A stretch of 64,000 nt of DNA from JBQTII01 sp052387905. GTDB taxonomy: Bacteria > Actinomycetota > Actinomycetes > Sporichthyales > Sporichthyaceae. Shown in pieces: positions 40,972 to 49,050 of the stretch. The position numbers and the translations under genes are program-made. Under the pieces are notes generated by a model, which made no database searches, had not been told where the DNA came from, and worked only from the letters and a program-made list of their open reading frames with translations. Location: positions 62,001 to 126,000 of the forward strand of contig JBQTIR010000036.1 of the NCBI GenBank assembly GCA_052387905.1, written 5' to 3'. Position 1 is the first letter of the stretch. Every line of letters begins with the position of its first letter.

Positions 40972-42061
40972 TCTTGCGTTGCCCGACTTCCCCTGGGACC
41001 GGCTTACCCCGGTCAAGGACCGCGCGATCGCCGCGGCCGGCGCGGATGGTCTCGTCGACCTCTCGGTCGGCACGCCCGTGGATCCGAGTCCGGCGCTGAT
41101 CCAGGCTGCGCTCAGCGCTGCCTCCGACGCGCCCGGCTATCCCCTCACCGCGGGTACCCCGGCGCTGCGGACCGCGATTGCGACCTTCCTGGCCTCCCGC
41201 TTCGGGGCCCGTGACCTCACGCCGGAGGCGACGCTGCCCCTGATCGGGTCCAAGGAGTTCGTTGCCTGGCTGCCGACTCTGCTCGGCCTGGGCATCGGCG
41301 ACGACGTCGTGCACCCCGAACTCGCCTACCCGACCTACGACGTGGGGGCCCGCCTGGCCGGCGCCCGCCCGCTGCCGTGCGAGGACCCCGATTCCTTGGC
41401 CGAGCCGGCGCGCGTGCGCCTGGTCTGGATCAACTCCCCGGCCAACCCGTCGGGGCGGGTGCTGGACCCGGATCGCCTACGGGGCTGGGTGAGCTGGTCT
41501 CGCGAGCACGGTGTCCCGCTGGTCTCCGACGAGTGCTACGCCGAGTTCGGCTGGGACACCGACCCGGTCTCGGTGCTGCACCCGGACATCTGCGGCGGCT
41601 CCCACTCCGGCCTGCTCGCGGTGCACTCGATGTCCAAGCGTTCCAACCTCGCCGGGTACCGCGGTGCCTTCGTCGCCGGTGACGCGGGCCTGGTCCAGAC
41701 GCTGCTGGAGGTCCGCAAGCACGCCGGGATGATCGTGCCCGCGCCGGTGCAGGCCGCGATGATCGCCGCCCTGAGCGACGGAGCCCACGTCGCTGAGCAG
41801 CGCGAACGCTACCGCGCCCGGCGCGCAGTGCTCGGGTCGGCGCTGGCGGGCGCAGGCCTGCGGATCGAGCATTCCGAGGCCGGGCTCTACTTGTGGGTGA
41901 CCCGTGACGAGGACTGCTGGAGCACGGCGGCGGCGCTGGCGGACCGGGGGATTCTGGTCGCGCCCGGCGACTTCTACGGGGTCGCGGGCGCGCGACATGT
42001 GCGCGTCGCGTTGACCGCCACGGACGAACGCATCGCCGCGGCGGTAGCCCGCCTAGCGTGA
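40967..42061 (+). CDS. dapC: succinyldiaminopimelate transaminase
   Basis: A 364-residue fold-type I PLP aminotransferase acting in the succinylase branch of lysine/diaminopimelate synthesis. Seen: LPDFPWDRLTPVKDRA, GLVDLSVGTPVDPSP, GSKEFVAWLPTLLGL, INSPANPSGRVL, DECYAEFGW and the PLP lysine in SMSKRSNLAGYR. The opening and length are those of actinobacterial DapC. GTG 40967 lies in the stem of a 12-bp hairpin; TTG 40979 would be an alternative. dapD and dapE are 3-5 kb downstream. Confidence 0.92.
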   Translation: MPLALPDFPWDRLTPVKDRAIAAAGADGLVDLSVGTPVDPSPALIQAALSAASDAPGYPLTAGTPALRTAIATFLASRFGARDLTPEATLPLIGSKEFVAWLPTLLGLGIGDDVVHPELAYPTYDVGARLAGARPLPCEDPDSLAEPARVRLVWINSPANPSGRVLDPDRLRGWVSWSREHGVPLVSDECYAEFGWDTDPVSVLHPDICGGSHSGLLAVHSMSKRSNLAGYRGAFVAGDAGLVQTLLEVRKHAGMIVPAPVQAAMIAALSDGAHVAEQRERYRARRAVLGSALAGAGLRIEHSEAGLYLWVTRDEDCWSTAAALADRGILVAPGDFYGVAGARHVRVALTATDERIAAAVARLA

Positions 42062-42068
42062 GTGCCGA

Positions 42069-42236
42069 TCAGCCCCGGGCGATGATGACGAAGAACACCG
42101 CGACCGCGATGACCACCGCGACCGCGGCCACCATCAGCGGGACCATGCCGCGCGAGGGCGGCTGGTAGGTCTGCTCGCGTTCGACAAAGGCGCGGAACAT
42201 GTCGGTGTCGGCGCCGGGATCCGGTTCGTCAGCCAT
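42069..42236 (-). CDS. 55-residue single-pass membrane protein
   Basis: A short tail-anchored-type protein: acidic N-terminus MADEPDPGADTDMFRAFVEREQTYQPP, then one hydrophobic helix (MVPLMVAAVAVVIAVAVFFVIIA) at the C-terminus. The ATG at 42236 is chosen because the upstream part of the open frame lies in the sortase gene. It ends the leftward group that includes the sortase and its putative substrate. Function unknown. Confidence 0.6.
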   Translation of the reverse strand: MADEPDPGADTDMFRAFVEREQTYQPPSRGMVPLMVAAVAVVIAVAVFFVIIARG

Positions 42237-42264
42237 ACCGGGACAGTACGCGGGTCGGCATCTC

Positions 42265-42993
42265 TCAGGTGGGGATTGGCGCCATCGACGCGAACACGAC
42301 CACGGAGCGGTCGTAGCCCTCGCCGGGGACGAAGGTGCCGCCGCAGGTGACCAGGCGCAGGACGGGCCGGTCGGTGGCTCCGTAGACCGCGGCCGTGGGG
42401 AACTCCGAGCTGGGGAACGACGCGACGAGGTCCACCACGAACTCCGCTGCGGTGCCATCGCCGCGGGCCACCTGGATCCGGTCCCCGGCGCGGACGGCGC
42501 CGAGGTTGAAGAAGGCGGCACGGGCGCCCGGGGCGTCGACGTGGCCGACGATCACCGCTGGCCCGCTCTCGCCCGGGCTTGCCAGGCCCTGGTACCAGCC
42601 GGCCGGTGAGTCCGCCTCAGGCACCGGAACCTGCAGCGTGCCGTCGGGGTTGAGGCCGAGTGGGATCAGGTCGGTGTCGATGCCGACGCGGGAGAGGGTC
42701 AGACGCACCGGGACTGCGCGGGGCAGGGGATCCGGCGGGGGAGTCCGCACGGTTTCGCCCGGGGGTTCGCCCGGGGGTTCGACCGGGGGTTCGACCGGGG
42801 GTAGCGCCTGGATCGAACTGGGTGGCGCCGAATCGGGTTGCGGCGGAGTCTCGGGCCGCAGGACCAGGCTTGCGGCGATCGAGCTCGCGCCGGCACCGGC
42901 CAACACCAGGGCCAGGCGGGTCAGGTCGCGCACGCGCGGTCGGCGTCGAGGTGGCTCGGGGGCCGCGGGCTCGGTCGGCACGGGTGGTCGCAC
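42265..42993 (-). CDS. class F sortase
   Basis: A 242-residue membrane-anchored transpeptidase that joins sorted proteins to the wall. One N-terminal membrane segment (LTRLALVLAGAGASSIAASLVL) is followed by a Pro/Glu linker with PPVEPPGEPPGE repeats and the sortase barrel with catalytic His151 (GHVD), Cys217 (LVTCGG) and Arg229 (YDRS). The short size and lack of the C-terminal membrane helix of class E place it in class F. The gene directly upstream, 10 bases away, encodes a likely substrate. Confidence 0.88.
   Translation of the reverse strand: MRPPVPTEPAAPEPPRRRPRVRDLTRLALVLAGAGASSIAASLVLRPETPPQPDSAPPSSIQALPPVEPPVEPPGEPPGETVRTPPPDPLPRAVPVRLTLSRVGIDTDLIPLGLNPDGTLQVPVPEADSPAGWYQGLASPGESGPAVIVGHVDAPGARAAFFNLGAVRAGDRIQVARGDGTAAEFVVDLVASFPSSEFPTAAVYGATDRPVLRLVTCGGTFVPGEGYDRSVVVFASMAPIPT
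42757..42802. repeat. 12-bp tandem repeats inside the sortase gene
   Basis: Three and a partial copies of GGGGGTTCGMCC encode the EPPVEPPGEPPG linker. Simple coding repeats, prone to length variation. Confidence 0.75.
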
Positions 42994-43003
42994 CCCGCGA
43001 GGG

Positions 43004-43801
43004 TCAGGGCCGGGCCGGGCGACGGTCGAGGGCGGCGATGACGGCGACGAACGCCGCGATCAGGGCCAGCATCCCGGCCGCGAGCAGCCAACTGGAGATG
43101 CCGGCGGAGCCGTTGCCGACACCGGTGGCCGGTGCGCCGCTGGGGATGACGCCGGTCGCCGCGGGCGCCGAGGCCGTCGGACTGGCTGTCGCTGTCGGGC
43201 TCGCCGCCGGGGCCGCGGTGACTGCCGGGCTGGCCGTGGTCGTCGGGCTGGCCGTGGTCGTCGGGCTCGCCGCGGTCGGGCTCGCCGCGGTTGAGGCCGT
43301 GGACCCGGAGCTGGACGCGGACCCAGTATCCGGTGCGAGACCCGGGACGGGCGCCAGTGAGGCGGTCGAGGCAGACGCCGACGACGAGCCCGTAGCGGGA
43401 GTCTCGGTAGCCGTGGCAGGGGGCGCCGCAGGGGCCGTCGCCGCGGGGCTCGCGGTGGCGGTGGGAGCTGCGCCGGCGATCGCAGCGGCTGTCGGGGACG
43501 CCGCCGGGGACGCCGTGCTGGCGCCGAGGGGGGGGGCGGCAGGAGTGATCGTCGGAGTGACCGCCGGTGCCGAGGTAACGGTCGGCGCAGGCAGTCCGCC
43601 TTGCACGAAGAGCGTGGTTTCCGGCTCGTCGTCCCCGGACAGGCGCCCGACGAGGGACAGCAGTGCGGCGAGCAGGGCGATGGTGAGTACCCCACCGAGC
43701 ACCCACCGTCCGTTGGCGGCGTCGGCCCGTTGCACGTCCTCCGGCACGCCGCCCGGCTTCTTGGTGGGATCGGGCGTGGTCGGGTTGTCCGGATTTGTCA
43801 C
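43004..43801 (-). CDS. low-complexity surface protein, likely sortase substrate
   Basis: A 265-residue protein. Residues 33-52 form a hydrophobic segment, residues 60-220 are an Ala/Thr/Ser/Pro-rich stalk suited to span the wall, and the C-terminus has a sorting-signal layout: PATG (224-227), hydrophobic helix (237-258) and RRPARP tail. A second motif LAPDTG occurs in the stalk. Upstream of and 10 bases from a class F sortase gene, it is the obvious client; this is inferred because the PATG motif is not a classical LPxTG. Confidence 0.62.
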   Translation of the reverse strand: MTNPDNPTTPDPTKKPGGVPEDVQRADAANGRWVLGGVLTIALLAALLSLVGRLSGDDEPETTLFVQGGLPAPTVTSAPAVTPTITPAAPPLGASTASPAASPTAAAIAGAAPTATASPAATAPAAPPATATETPATGSSSASASTASLAPVPGLAPDTGSASSSGSTASTAASPTAASPTTTASPTTTASPAVTAAPAASPTATASPTASAPAATGVIPSGAPATGVGNGSAGISSWLLAAGMLALIAAFVAVIAALDRRPARP

Positions 43802-43864
43802 GGGCTCAGAGTAGAGCGCAAGGAGCCTGCGGTCACTGTTGATCTTGTCCTGCGCGGCGCTCGC

Positions 43865-44830
43865 TCACCGGACGTCGACGTGCACATGATCGCGGTGCAT
43901 CAGCACGTCGTTCTGGCGGTCGCCCCCGGGCGGGTTGTAGTCGCGCCAGCCCTGCACGGAGCGTCGGGCGGTCCAGATCCGGCCGTCGTAGATCACGGTG
44001 GCGATGTTCAGGGTGTCGGCGTGCGCGACGAGCCAGTGCGCCATCGCCCAACCGCTGCGCCGGCTCTGGGCGTTGATCGGTCGGTAGAACAGGTCGACCG
44101 CTCGCCCGTCGTAATGGGCTGAGCCCGCACTGTGCCCGCTGCGCACCCCGCCGGGCGCGAAACCGCCTGCCGACAGGTCACCGAATGCCGCCCGGGCACC
44201 ATCGAGGGTGGCCTGCGCGCGCGGGGTGAGCCCGGCGGCGTTGATCACCTCCGGCTCGGTGGACCCGGTCCGGATCGCACAGGTGAAGGCGGCCTCGGAG
44301 TACCCGGTCAACGCGGACGCCAACGCCCGCGCCCGGATCTCGTGCTTGCTGTAGGCCTGCGGAAATCCGCTGCGCTGCACCTTCTGGGCGGCGTCGTTGA
44401 TGTTCATTGTCTTGTAGCCCTCGATCTTGACCAGGGCGTCGTAGAACTTGCCGGCCGCGTAGACCGGATCCTGCACCTGCTCCGGGGTACCCCACCCCTG
44501 GGAGGGGCGCTGCTGGAACAGCCCGAGGGAGTCGCGGTCGCCGTAGTCCAGGTTGCGCAGGCCGGACTCCTGCAGGGCGGTCGCGAGGGCGATCGTCGCG
44601 GCCCGGGCCGGTAACCCGCGCCGGGCTGCGACCGCGGCGATCGTGGCCGCGAAACGCGCCTGCTCCGGGCTGACCCGAGCCTTCGCACCTCCGGCCCGGG
44701 CGGTGCAGGCCTCGGTGAGCACGATGCGGTCCGCCGCGATCCGCACGACGACGGCGCCGAGGCCGAGCAGCAGAACGAACGCGAGCACCGTGGAGATGAA
44801 CGCGCGCACCCGTCGTGGTGCTGCCACCAC
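43865..44830 (-). CDS. exported peptidoglycan hydrolase: transglycosylase-like plus carboxypeptidase-like domains
   Basis: A 321-residue envelope protein with an N-terminal membrane segment (FISTVLAFVLLLGLGAVVV). Residues around 60-130 (ATALQESGLRNLDYGDRDSLGLFQQRPSQGWG, cited by ALQESGLRNL and LGLFQQRPSQGWG) resemble the lysozyme-like transglycosylase domain; the C-terminal part has HYDGRAVDLFYR and HRDHVHVDV, the zinc ligands of LAS/M15-type peptidases. GTG 44830 or 44827 is the likely start; longer frames exist. It lies 35 bases downstream of dapD in the same direction. Confidence 0.65.
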   Translation of the reverse strand: MVAAPRRVRAFISTVLAFVLLLGLGAVVVRIAADRIVLTEACTARAGGAKARVSPEQARFAATIAAVAARRGLPARAATIALATALQESGLRNLDYGDRDSLGLFQQRPSQGWGTPEQVQDPVYAAGKFYDALVKIEGYKTMNINDAAQKVQRSGFPQAYSKHEIRARALASALTGYSEAAFTCAIRTGSTEPEVINAAGLTPRAQATLDGARAAFGDLSAGGFAPGGVRSGHSAGSAHYDGRAVDLFYRPINAQSRRSGWAMAHWLVAHADTLNIATVIYDGRIWTARRSVQGWRDYNPPGGDRQNDVLMHRDHVHVDVR

Positions 44831-44865
44831 CCCGCCCCCGGATCCTTCGTCTGGAGAAAATGCCG

Positions 44866-45837
44866 TCAGTCGTTGGCATGGAGCGCGGCATTGAGCCCGC
44901 CCCATTCGCCGGTACGCGGCACGGCTTCGATCGCGCCGCTCACGCTGTTCCGACGGAACAACAGGTTGGTGGCCCCCGAGAGTTCCCGAGCCTTCACCAC
45001 GGCGCCGTCGGGCAGGCGCACCTTGGTGCCGGCGGTGATGTAGCACCCGGCCTCGATCACGCTGGCGTCACCGAGGGAGATGCCCAGACCGGAGTTCGCA
45101 CCCAGCAGGGCGCCCTTGCCGATCCTGATGACCTCCTTGCCGCCCCCGGACAGCGTGCCCATGATCGACGCGCCGCCGCCGATGTCCGAGCCGTCGTCGA
45201 CCACGACCCCGGCCGAGATCCGGCCCTCGACCATCGAGGCGCCCAGCGTCCCGCCGTTGAAGTTCACGAAGCCCTCGTGCATGACGGTCGTGCCCGGGGC
45301 GAGGTGCGCGCCGAGGCGGACGCGGTCGGCGTCGGCAATCCGCACGCCCGACGGGACGACGTAGTCGGTCATCCGCGGGAACTTGTCGACGCTGAAGACC
45401 TGGACCGGGCCGGCGGCACGCAGGCGCAGCCGCACGGCTTCGAAGTCCTCCGGCGCGCACGGTCCGTAGTTGGTCCAGACGACGTTGGCCAGCAGCCCGA
45501 ATTGGCCGTCCAGATTCAGCCCGTGGGGGCGGACCAGGCGGTGGGAGAGCAGGTGCAGGCGCAGGTACACCTCGGCCGCGTCCACCGGAGCGGTGGCCAG
45601 ATCGGCGATGACGGTGTGGACGACCTCGAGGCGGACCCCGCGGCGGTCGTCCTTACCGGCCAGCGCGCTCAACTCGGCCGGGGCGGCACTCCCGTCGGGA
45701 GCGCCGAGGGCCGGGGCGGGGTACCAGGTGTCCAGGGTCCGGCCGTCGGATTCGGCGATGGTGGCCAGGCCGTGGCCCCATGCTCCTGGGGAATGGGGGG
45801 CACCGGGGTGGGTCTGCGTGGAGGAAGTCTGCGTCAC
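44866..45837 (-). CDS. dapD: tetrahydrodipicolinate N-succinyltransferase
   Basis: Succinylates tetrahydrodipicolinate, the entry to the succinylase route of diaminopimelate. The 323-residue protein has an N-terminal alpha/beta domain and a left-handed parallel beta-helix of hexapeptide repeats (GFVNFNGGTLGASMVEGRISAGVVVDDGSDIGGGASIMGTL region), as in the actinobacterial DapD group. GTG 45837 starts MTQTSSTQTHPG. Divergent from dapE with a 52-base shared promoter gap. Confidence 0.92.
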   Translation of the reverse strand: MTQTSSTQTHPGAPHSPGAWGHGLATIAESDGRTLDTWYPAPALGAPDGSAAPAELSALAGKDDRRGVRLEVVHTVIADLATAPVDAAEVYLRLHLLSHRLVRPHGLNLDGQFGLLANVVWTNYGPCAPEDFEAVRLRLRAAGPVQVFSVDKFPRMTDYVVPSGVRIADADRVRLGAHLAPGTTVMHEGFVNFNGGTLGASMVEGRISAGVVVDDGSDIGGGASIMGTLSGGGKEVIRIGKGALLGANSGLGISLGDASVIEAGCYITAGTKVRLPDGAVVKARELSGATNLLFRRNSVSGAIEAVPRTGEWGGLNAALHAND

Positions 45838-45889
45838 CTCGCCACCGTACCTACCTGGTGCGAGCTGAAGCCGCGGATACCGTGGCGAC

Positions 45890-46999
45890 ATGTCTTCCCC
45901 ACAGCTGACCCGCGACCCCGGTGCCGCGCTCGACCTGGGCCTGGACGCCGTCACGCTGACCGCCGACCTGGTCGCGCGTCCGTCGGTGAGTGGGACCGAG
46001 GGTCCGCTGGCCGACGCGGTCGAGACCGCGCTGCGCGCCTGCGCCCACCTGCAGGTCGACCGTGACGGTGACGCCGTCGTCGCGCGGACTTTTCTGGGTC
46101 ACAGCGAGCGTGTGGTGATCGCCGGGCACCTGGACACCGTGCCCGCTGCGACTGTTGATGGGCAAAGCAACCTGGCTGCCCGGTTCGACGGCGACCGTCT
46201 GTACGGGTTGGGTTCCTGTGACATGAAGGGCGGCGTCGCGGTCGGGCTGCGGCTGGCCGCGACCATGCCCGCACCGGTACGCGAGGTCACCTACGTCTTT
46301 TACGACAACGAGGAGGTTGCCGCGGCGCGCAACGGCCTGCTGCGTCTGGTGCGCAACCACCCGGATTGGCTGGCCGCGGACTTCGCCGTGTTGATGGAGC
46401 CGTCCAACGCCGGCGTCGAGGCCGGGTGCCAGGGGACGCTGCGCGTGGACGTCACGACTCGGGGCCGGCGTTCCCACAGCGCTCGTCCGTGGAAGGGCAT
46501 CAACGCGATCCACGGCGCCGCCGAGGTGCTTGCCCGGCTGAACGCCTATGTCCCCCGCAACCCGGTCATCGACGGTCTGACCTACCGCGAGGGCCTGTCC
46601 GCGGTCGGGATCCGCGGTGGGGTCGCGGGCAACGTCATCCCCGACGAGTGCGTGCTCAGCGTCAACTTCCGCTTCGCCCCGGACCGCTCCGCCGAGCAGG
46701 CCCTGGCCCACGTGCACGAGGTCTTCGACGGGCTCGAGATCGAGTGCACCGACCTCGCCCCCGGTGCGCTGCCCGGCCTGGACCGTCCCGCCGCCGCAGC
46801 CTTCCTGGCGGCGACAGGTAAGCCCGCGGCGCCCAAGTTCGGCTGGACCGACGTGGCGCGCTTCTCCGAACTCGGCGTCCCCGCGGTGAACTACGGACCC
46901 GGCGACCCGTCCCTGGCCCACACCCGCGACGAGTACGTCCAGACCGCCGAGATCACCGAGTGCGAGCACGTCCTGCGGGCCTGGCTCACCGGGCGCTGA
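45890..46999 (+). CDS. dapE: succinyl-diaminopimelate desuccinylase
   Basis: A 369-residue M20 zinc hydrolase that removes succinate in diaminopimelate synthesis. Seen: VVIAGHLDTVPA with the metal His-x-Asp, GSCDMKGGVAVGL, YDNEEVAAARNGL with catalytic Glu-Glu, MEPSNAGVEAGCQGTLRV and the C-terminal NYGPGDPSLAHTRDEYV. ATG 45890 opens MSSPQLTRDPGAALDLG. Divergent from dapD, so the two could be co-regulated from the shared gap. Confidence 0.93.
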   Translation: MSSPQLTRDPGAALDLGLDAVTLTADLVARPSVSGTEGPLADAVETALRACAHLQVDRDGDAVVARTFLGHSERVVIAGHLDTVPAATVDGQSNLAARFDGDRLYGLGSCDMKGGVAVGLRLAATMPAPVREVTYVFYDNEEVAAARNGLLRLVRNHPDWLAADFAVLMEPSNAGVEAGCQGTLRVDVTTRGRRSHSARPWKGINAIHGAAEVLARLNAYVPRNPVIDGLTYREGLSAVGIRGGVAGNVIPDECVLSVNFRFAPDRSAEQALAHVHEVFDGLEIECTDLAPGALPGLDRPAAAAFLAATGKPAAPKFGWTDVARFSELGVPAVNYGPGDPSLAHTRDEYVQTAEITECEHVLRAWLTGR

Positions 47000-47052
47000 G
47001 CTCCCGCGCGGGTCGCCGACGACGGCGTGGGCGACCCGGTACCGTCGCGGGC

Positions 47053-47901
47053 ATGGCGAAAGCGGTCGGTGGCGGCGATGACGGAACGGGCGTGAACGGG
47101 GAGCGGCCGCCGGAGCGACACCGCGGACCGGTGATCCTGCGCCGTCGGCAGACCCAGGGCAGCACCACCGACCAGCGGCTGCTGGACAGTTCCGGTCCCA
47201 CCGACTGGGTCCACACCGACCCCTGGCGGGTCCTGCGGATCCAGGCCGAGTTCGTCGAAGGCTTCGGGCTGCTGGCCGAGCTCGGCCCGGGAATCACCGT
47301 GTTCGGCTCCGCCCGCACCCCGCCGGACCACCCGGAGTACGAGCTTGCCCGCCAGCTGGGCTTCAAGCTCGCCAAGGCCGGATACGCGGTCATCACCGGC
47401 GGTGGGCCCGGCGTGATGGAGGCCGCGAACAAGGGTTGCGTGGAGGCCGAGGGCACCTCGGTCGGCCTCGGGATCGAGCTGCCGTTCGAGCAGGGCCTGA
47501 ACTCCTACGTCGACATGGGCATCGACTTCCGCTATTTCTTCGTCCGCAAGACGATGTTCCTCAAGTACGCCCAGGGCTTCGTGTTCATGCCCGGGGGCTT
47601 CGGCACTCTCGACGAACTCTTCGAGGCCCTCGTCCTGGTCCAGACCGGCAAGGTCACCCGCTTCCCGGTCGTGCTGATGGGCTCGGACTACTGGTCGGGC
47701 CTGCTCGACTGGGTCAGCACGACGATGGTCGAGGCGGGCAAGATCTCCCCGCAGGACCTGGATCTGATCGAGATCACCGACGACGTCGACCGCGTCGTGG
47801 CGATCATGAAGGACGCGGACGAACGCCGTCGCACCCAGGAGATCGAGTCGACCAACGCGCTGGCCTCCGACATCCGCGCCCTGCAGACCCGCTACCCCTG
47901 A
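47053..47901 (+). CDS. LOG-family nucleotide phosphoribohydrolase-like protein
   Basis: A 282-residue TIGR00730/LOG protein. The active-site motifs are GGGPGVMEAANKG and PGGFGTLDELFE, with Arg in FFVRKTMFL. LOG proteins cleave N6-modified AMP to free cytokinin-type bases or act as general nucleotide 5'-monophosphate nucleosidases. A charged N-terminal extension (about 60 residues) precedes the core. Common downstream of dapE in actinobacteria. A second, shorter LOG follows 24 bases later. Confidence 0.88.
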   Translation: MAKAVGGGDDGTGVNGERPPERHRGPVILRRRQTQGSTTDQRLLDSSGPTDWVHTDPWRVLRIQAEFVEGFGLLAELGPGITVFGSARTPPDHPEYELARQLGFKLAKAGYAVITGGGPGVMEAANKGCVEAEGTSVGLGIELPFEQGLNSYVDMGIDFRYFFVRKTMFLKYAQGFVFMPGGFGTLDELFEALVLVQTGKVTRFPVVLMGSDYWSGLLDWVSTTMVEAGKISPQDLDLIEITDDVDRVVAIMKDADERRRTQEIESTNALASDIRALQTRYP

Positions 47902-47925
47902 CACGCCCCGTGCTGCCCCGCTGAC

Positions 47926-48525
47926 ATGGCGTCGATCTGCGTCTTCTGTGCCTCCAGCGAGGCGATCCCGACCCGCTACGTCGACCTAGGCACCGAGGTC
48001 GGAACGGAGCTGGCGCGCCGTGGGCACCGTTTGGTCTCCGGTGGCGGGTCGATCTCGGCGATGGGGTCGCTGGCCCGGGCCGCTCGGGCGGGCGGCGCAC
48101 ACACCACCGGGGTGATCCCCGAGGCGCTGCTGGCCCACGAGGTCGCCGACCATGACGCGGACGACCTCGTCGTCACGCCGGACATGCGCACCCGCAAGGC
48201 CGCGATGGACGCCCGCGCCGAGGCGTTCCTGGTGCTGCCCGGCGGCATCGGCACGCTGGAGGAGCTGCTGGAGATCTGGGTGGCGCGCACCCTGGCGATG
48301 CACGAGCGGCCGGTGGTCGTCCTGGACCCCGACGGGCTCTTCGACCCGTTGCGCGAGCAGATCCGGGTGCTGGTCGAGCGCGGCTTCATGCGCGCAGCCG
48401 CGGCCGTGATCCTGCGCTGGACACGCACCGTCGACGAGGCGTTCGACGCCGTGGAGTCCGAGCTACGTGCGCCGATCGTTGCCTGCGACCCGCAGGACGA
48501 GGAACTGCTCGAAGCCGAGCTCTGA
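47926..48525 (+). CDS. second LOG-family protein
   Basis: A 199-residue LOG protein that opens ICVFCASSEAIPTRY as in classical LOG enzymes, with GGGSISAMGSLARAA replacing GGGxxGLMG and LPGGIGTLEELLEIW intact; the Arg in MRTRKAAMDARAEAF is conserved. Its size and opening differ from the upstream LOG, so the two are from different subfamilies rather than a recent duplication. It is convergent with the GtrA gene, with the stops adjacent. Confidence 0.87.
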   Translation: MASICVFCASSEAIPTRYVDLGTEVGTELARRGHRLVSGGGSISAMGSLARAARAGGAHTTGVIPEALLAHEVADHDADDLVVTPDMRTRKAAMDARAEAFLVLPGGIGTLEELLEIWVARTLAMHERPVVVLDPDGLFDPLREQIRVLVERGFMRAAAAVILRWTRTVDEAFDAVESELRAPIVACDPQDEELLEAEL

Positions 48526-49017
48526 TCAGGCGGCGAGCGGGGGAGCCTCGGGCGTGCCACCACCCACGACGACCGGCTCGGTGAACACGAAGCGGCGATA
48601 GGCCCAGAACCGGAAAACCGTGCCCAGGGCCATGCCGATCACGTTGGCGGAGATGTTGTCCGCGAGCGGGCTGGTGAAGCCCAGCAGGTAGTGCGAGATC
48701 CCCAGACAGCTCAGCGCGATGACCAGGGCGACGGCATTGAGCGCGAAGAACAGGATGTACTCGCGGCGCACGTTGGTGCGCTCGCGATGGCGGAATGTCC
48801 ACTGCCGGTTGCCGATGAACGCCACCGTGGTCGCGAGCACCGTGGAGATGATCTTGGCGGTCAGCGGCTTGTCGTTCATCGGCCCGTCGCCAGCGCGCAG
48901 CAGGTTGAATGTGGTGATGTCGACGACGTAGGCGATCGCACCGACCACGCCGAACTTCGCCAGCTCGTGGATCAGATGCTCGACGCGGGCATGCAGCGCG
49001 CGGACCAGGGACGACAC
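48526..49017 (-). CDS. GtrA-family membrane protein
   Basis: A 163-residue protein with four hydrophobic helices and the GtrA signature FGVVGAIAYVVDITTFNLLR, followed by TVAFIGNRQWTFRHRERT and a C-terminal FWAYRRFVF. GtrA-like proteins move polyprenyl-linked sugars across the membrane or assist teichoic/arabinogalactan decoration. Short intergenic distance to the divergent purK. Substrate unknown. Confidence 0.88.
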   Translation of the reverse strand: MSSLVRALHARVEHLIHELAKFGVVGAIAYVVDITTFNLLRAGDGPMNDKPLTAKIISTVLATTVAFIGNRQWTFRHRERTNVRREYILFFALNAVALVIALSCLGISHYLLGFTSPLADNISANVIGMALGTVFRFWAYRRFVFTEPVVVGGGTPEAPPLAA

Positions 49018-49050
49018 GGGGTAAATCTACCCGGCCTATAGCGTTGTACC

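Noticed and set aside
42757..42802. Short tandem repeats as a CRISPR or regulatory array
   Set aside because: They are 12-bp coding repeats for a Pro/Glu linker with no spacers.
43080..43560. Repetitive Ala/Thr/Pro stretch as a structural DNA repeat
   Set aside because: The repetition follows codons of a low-complexity stalk in an intact gene and does not form regular DNA units.
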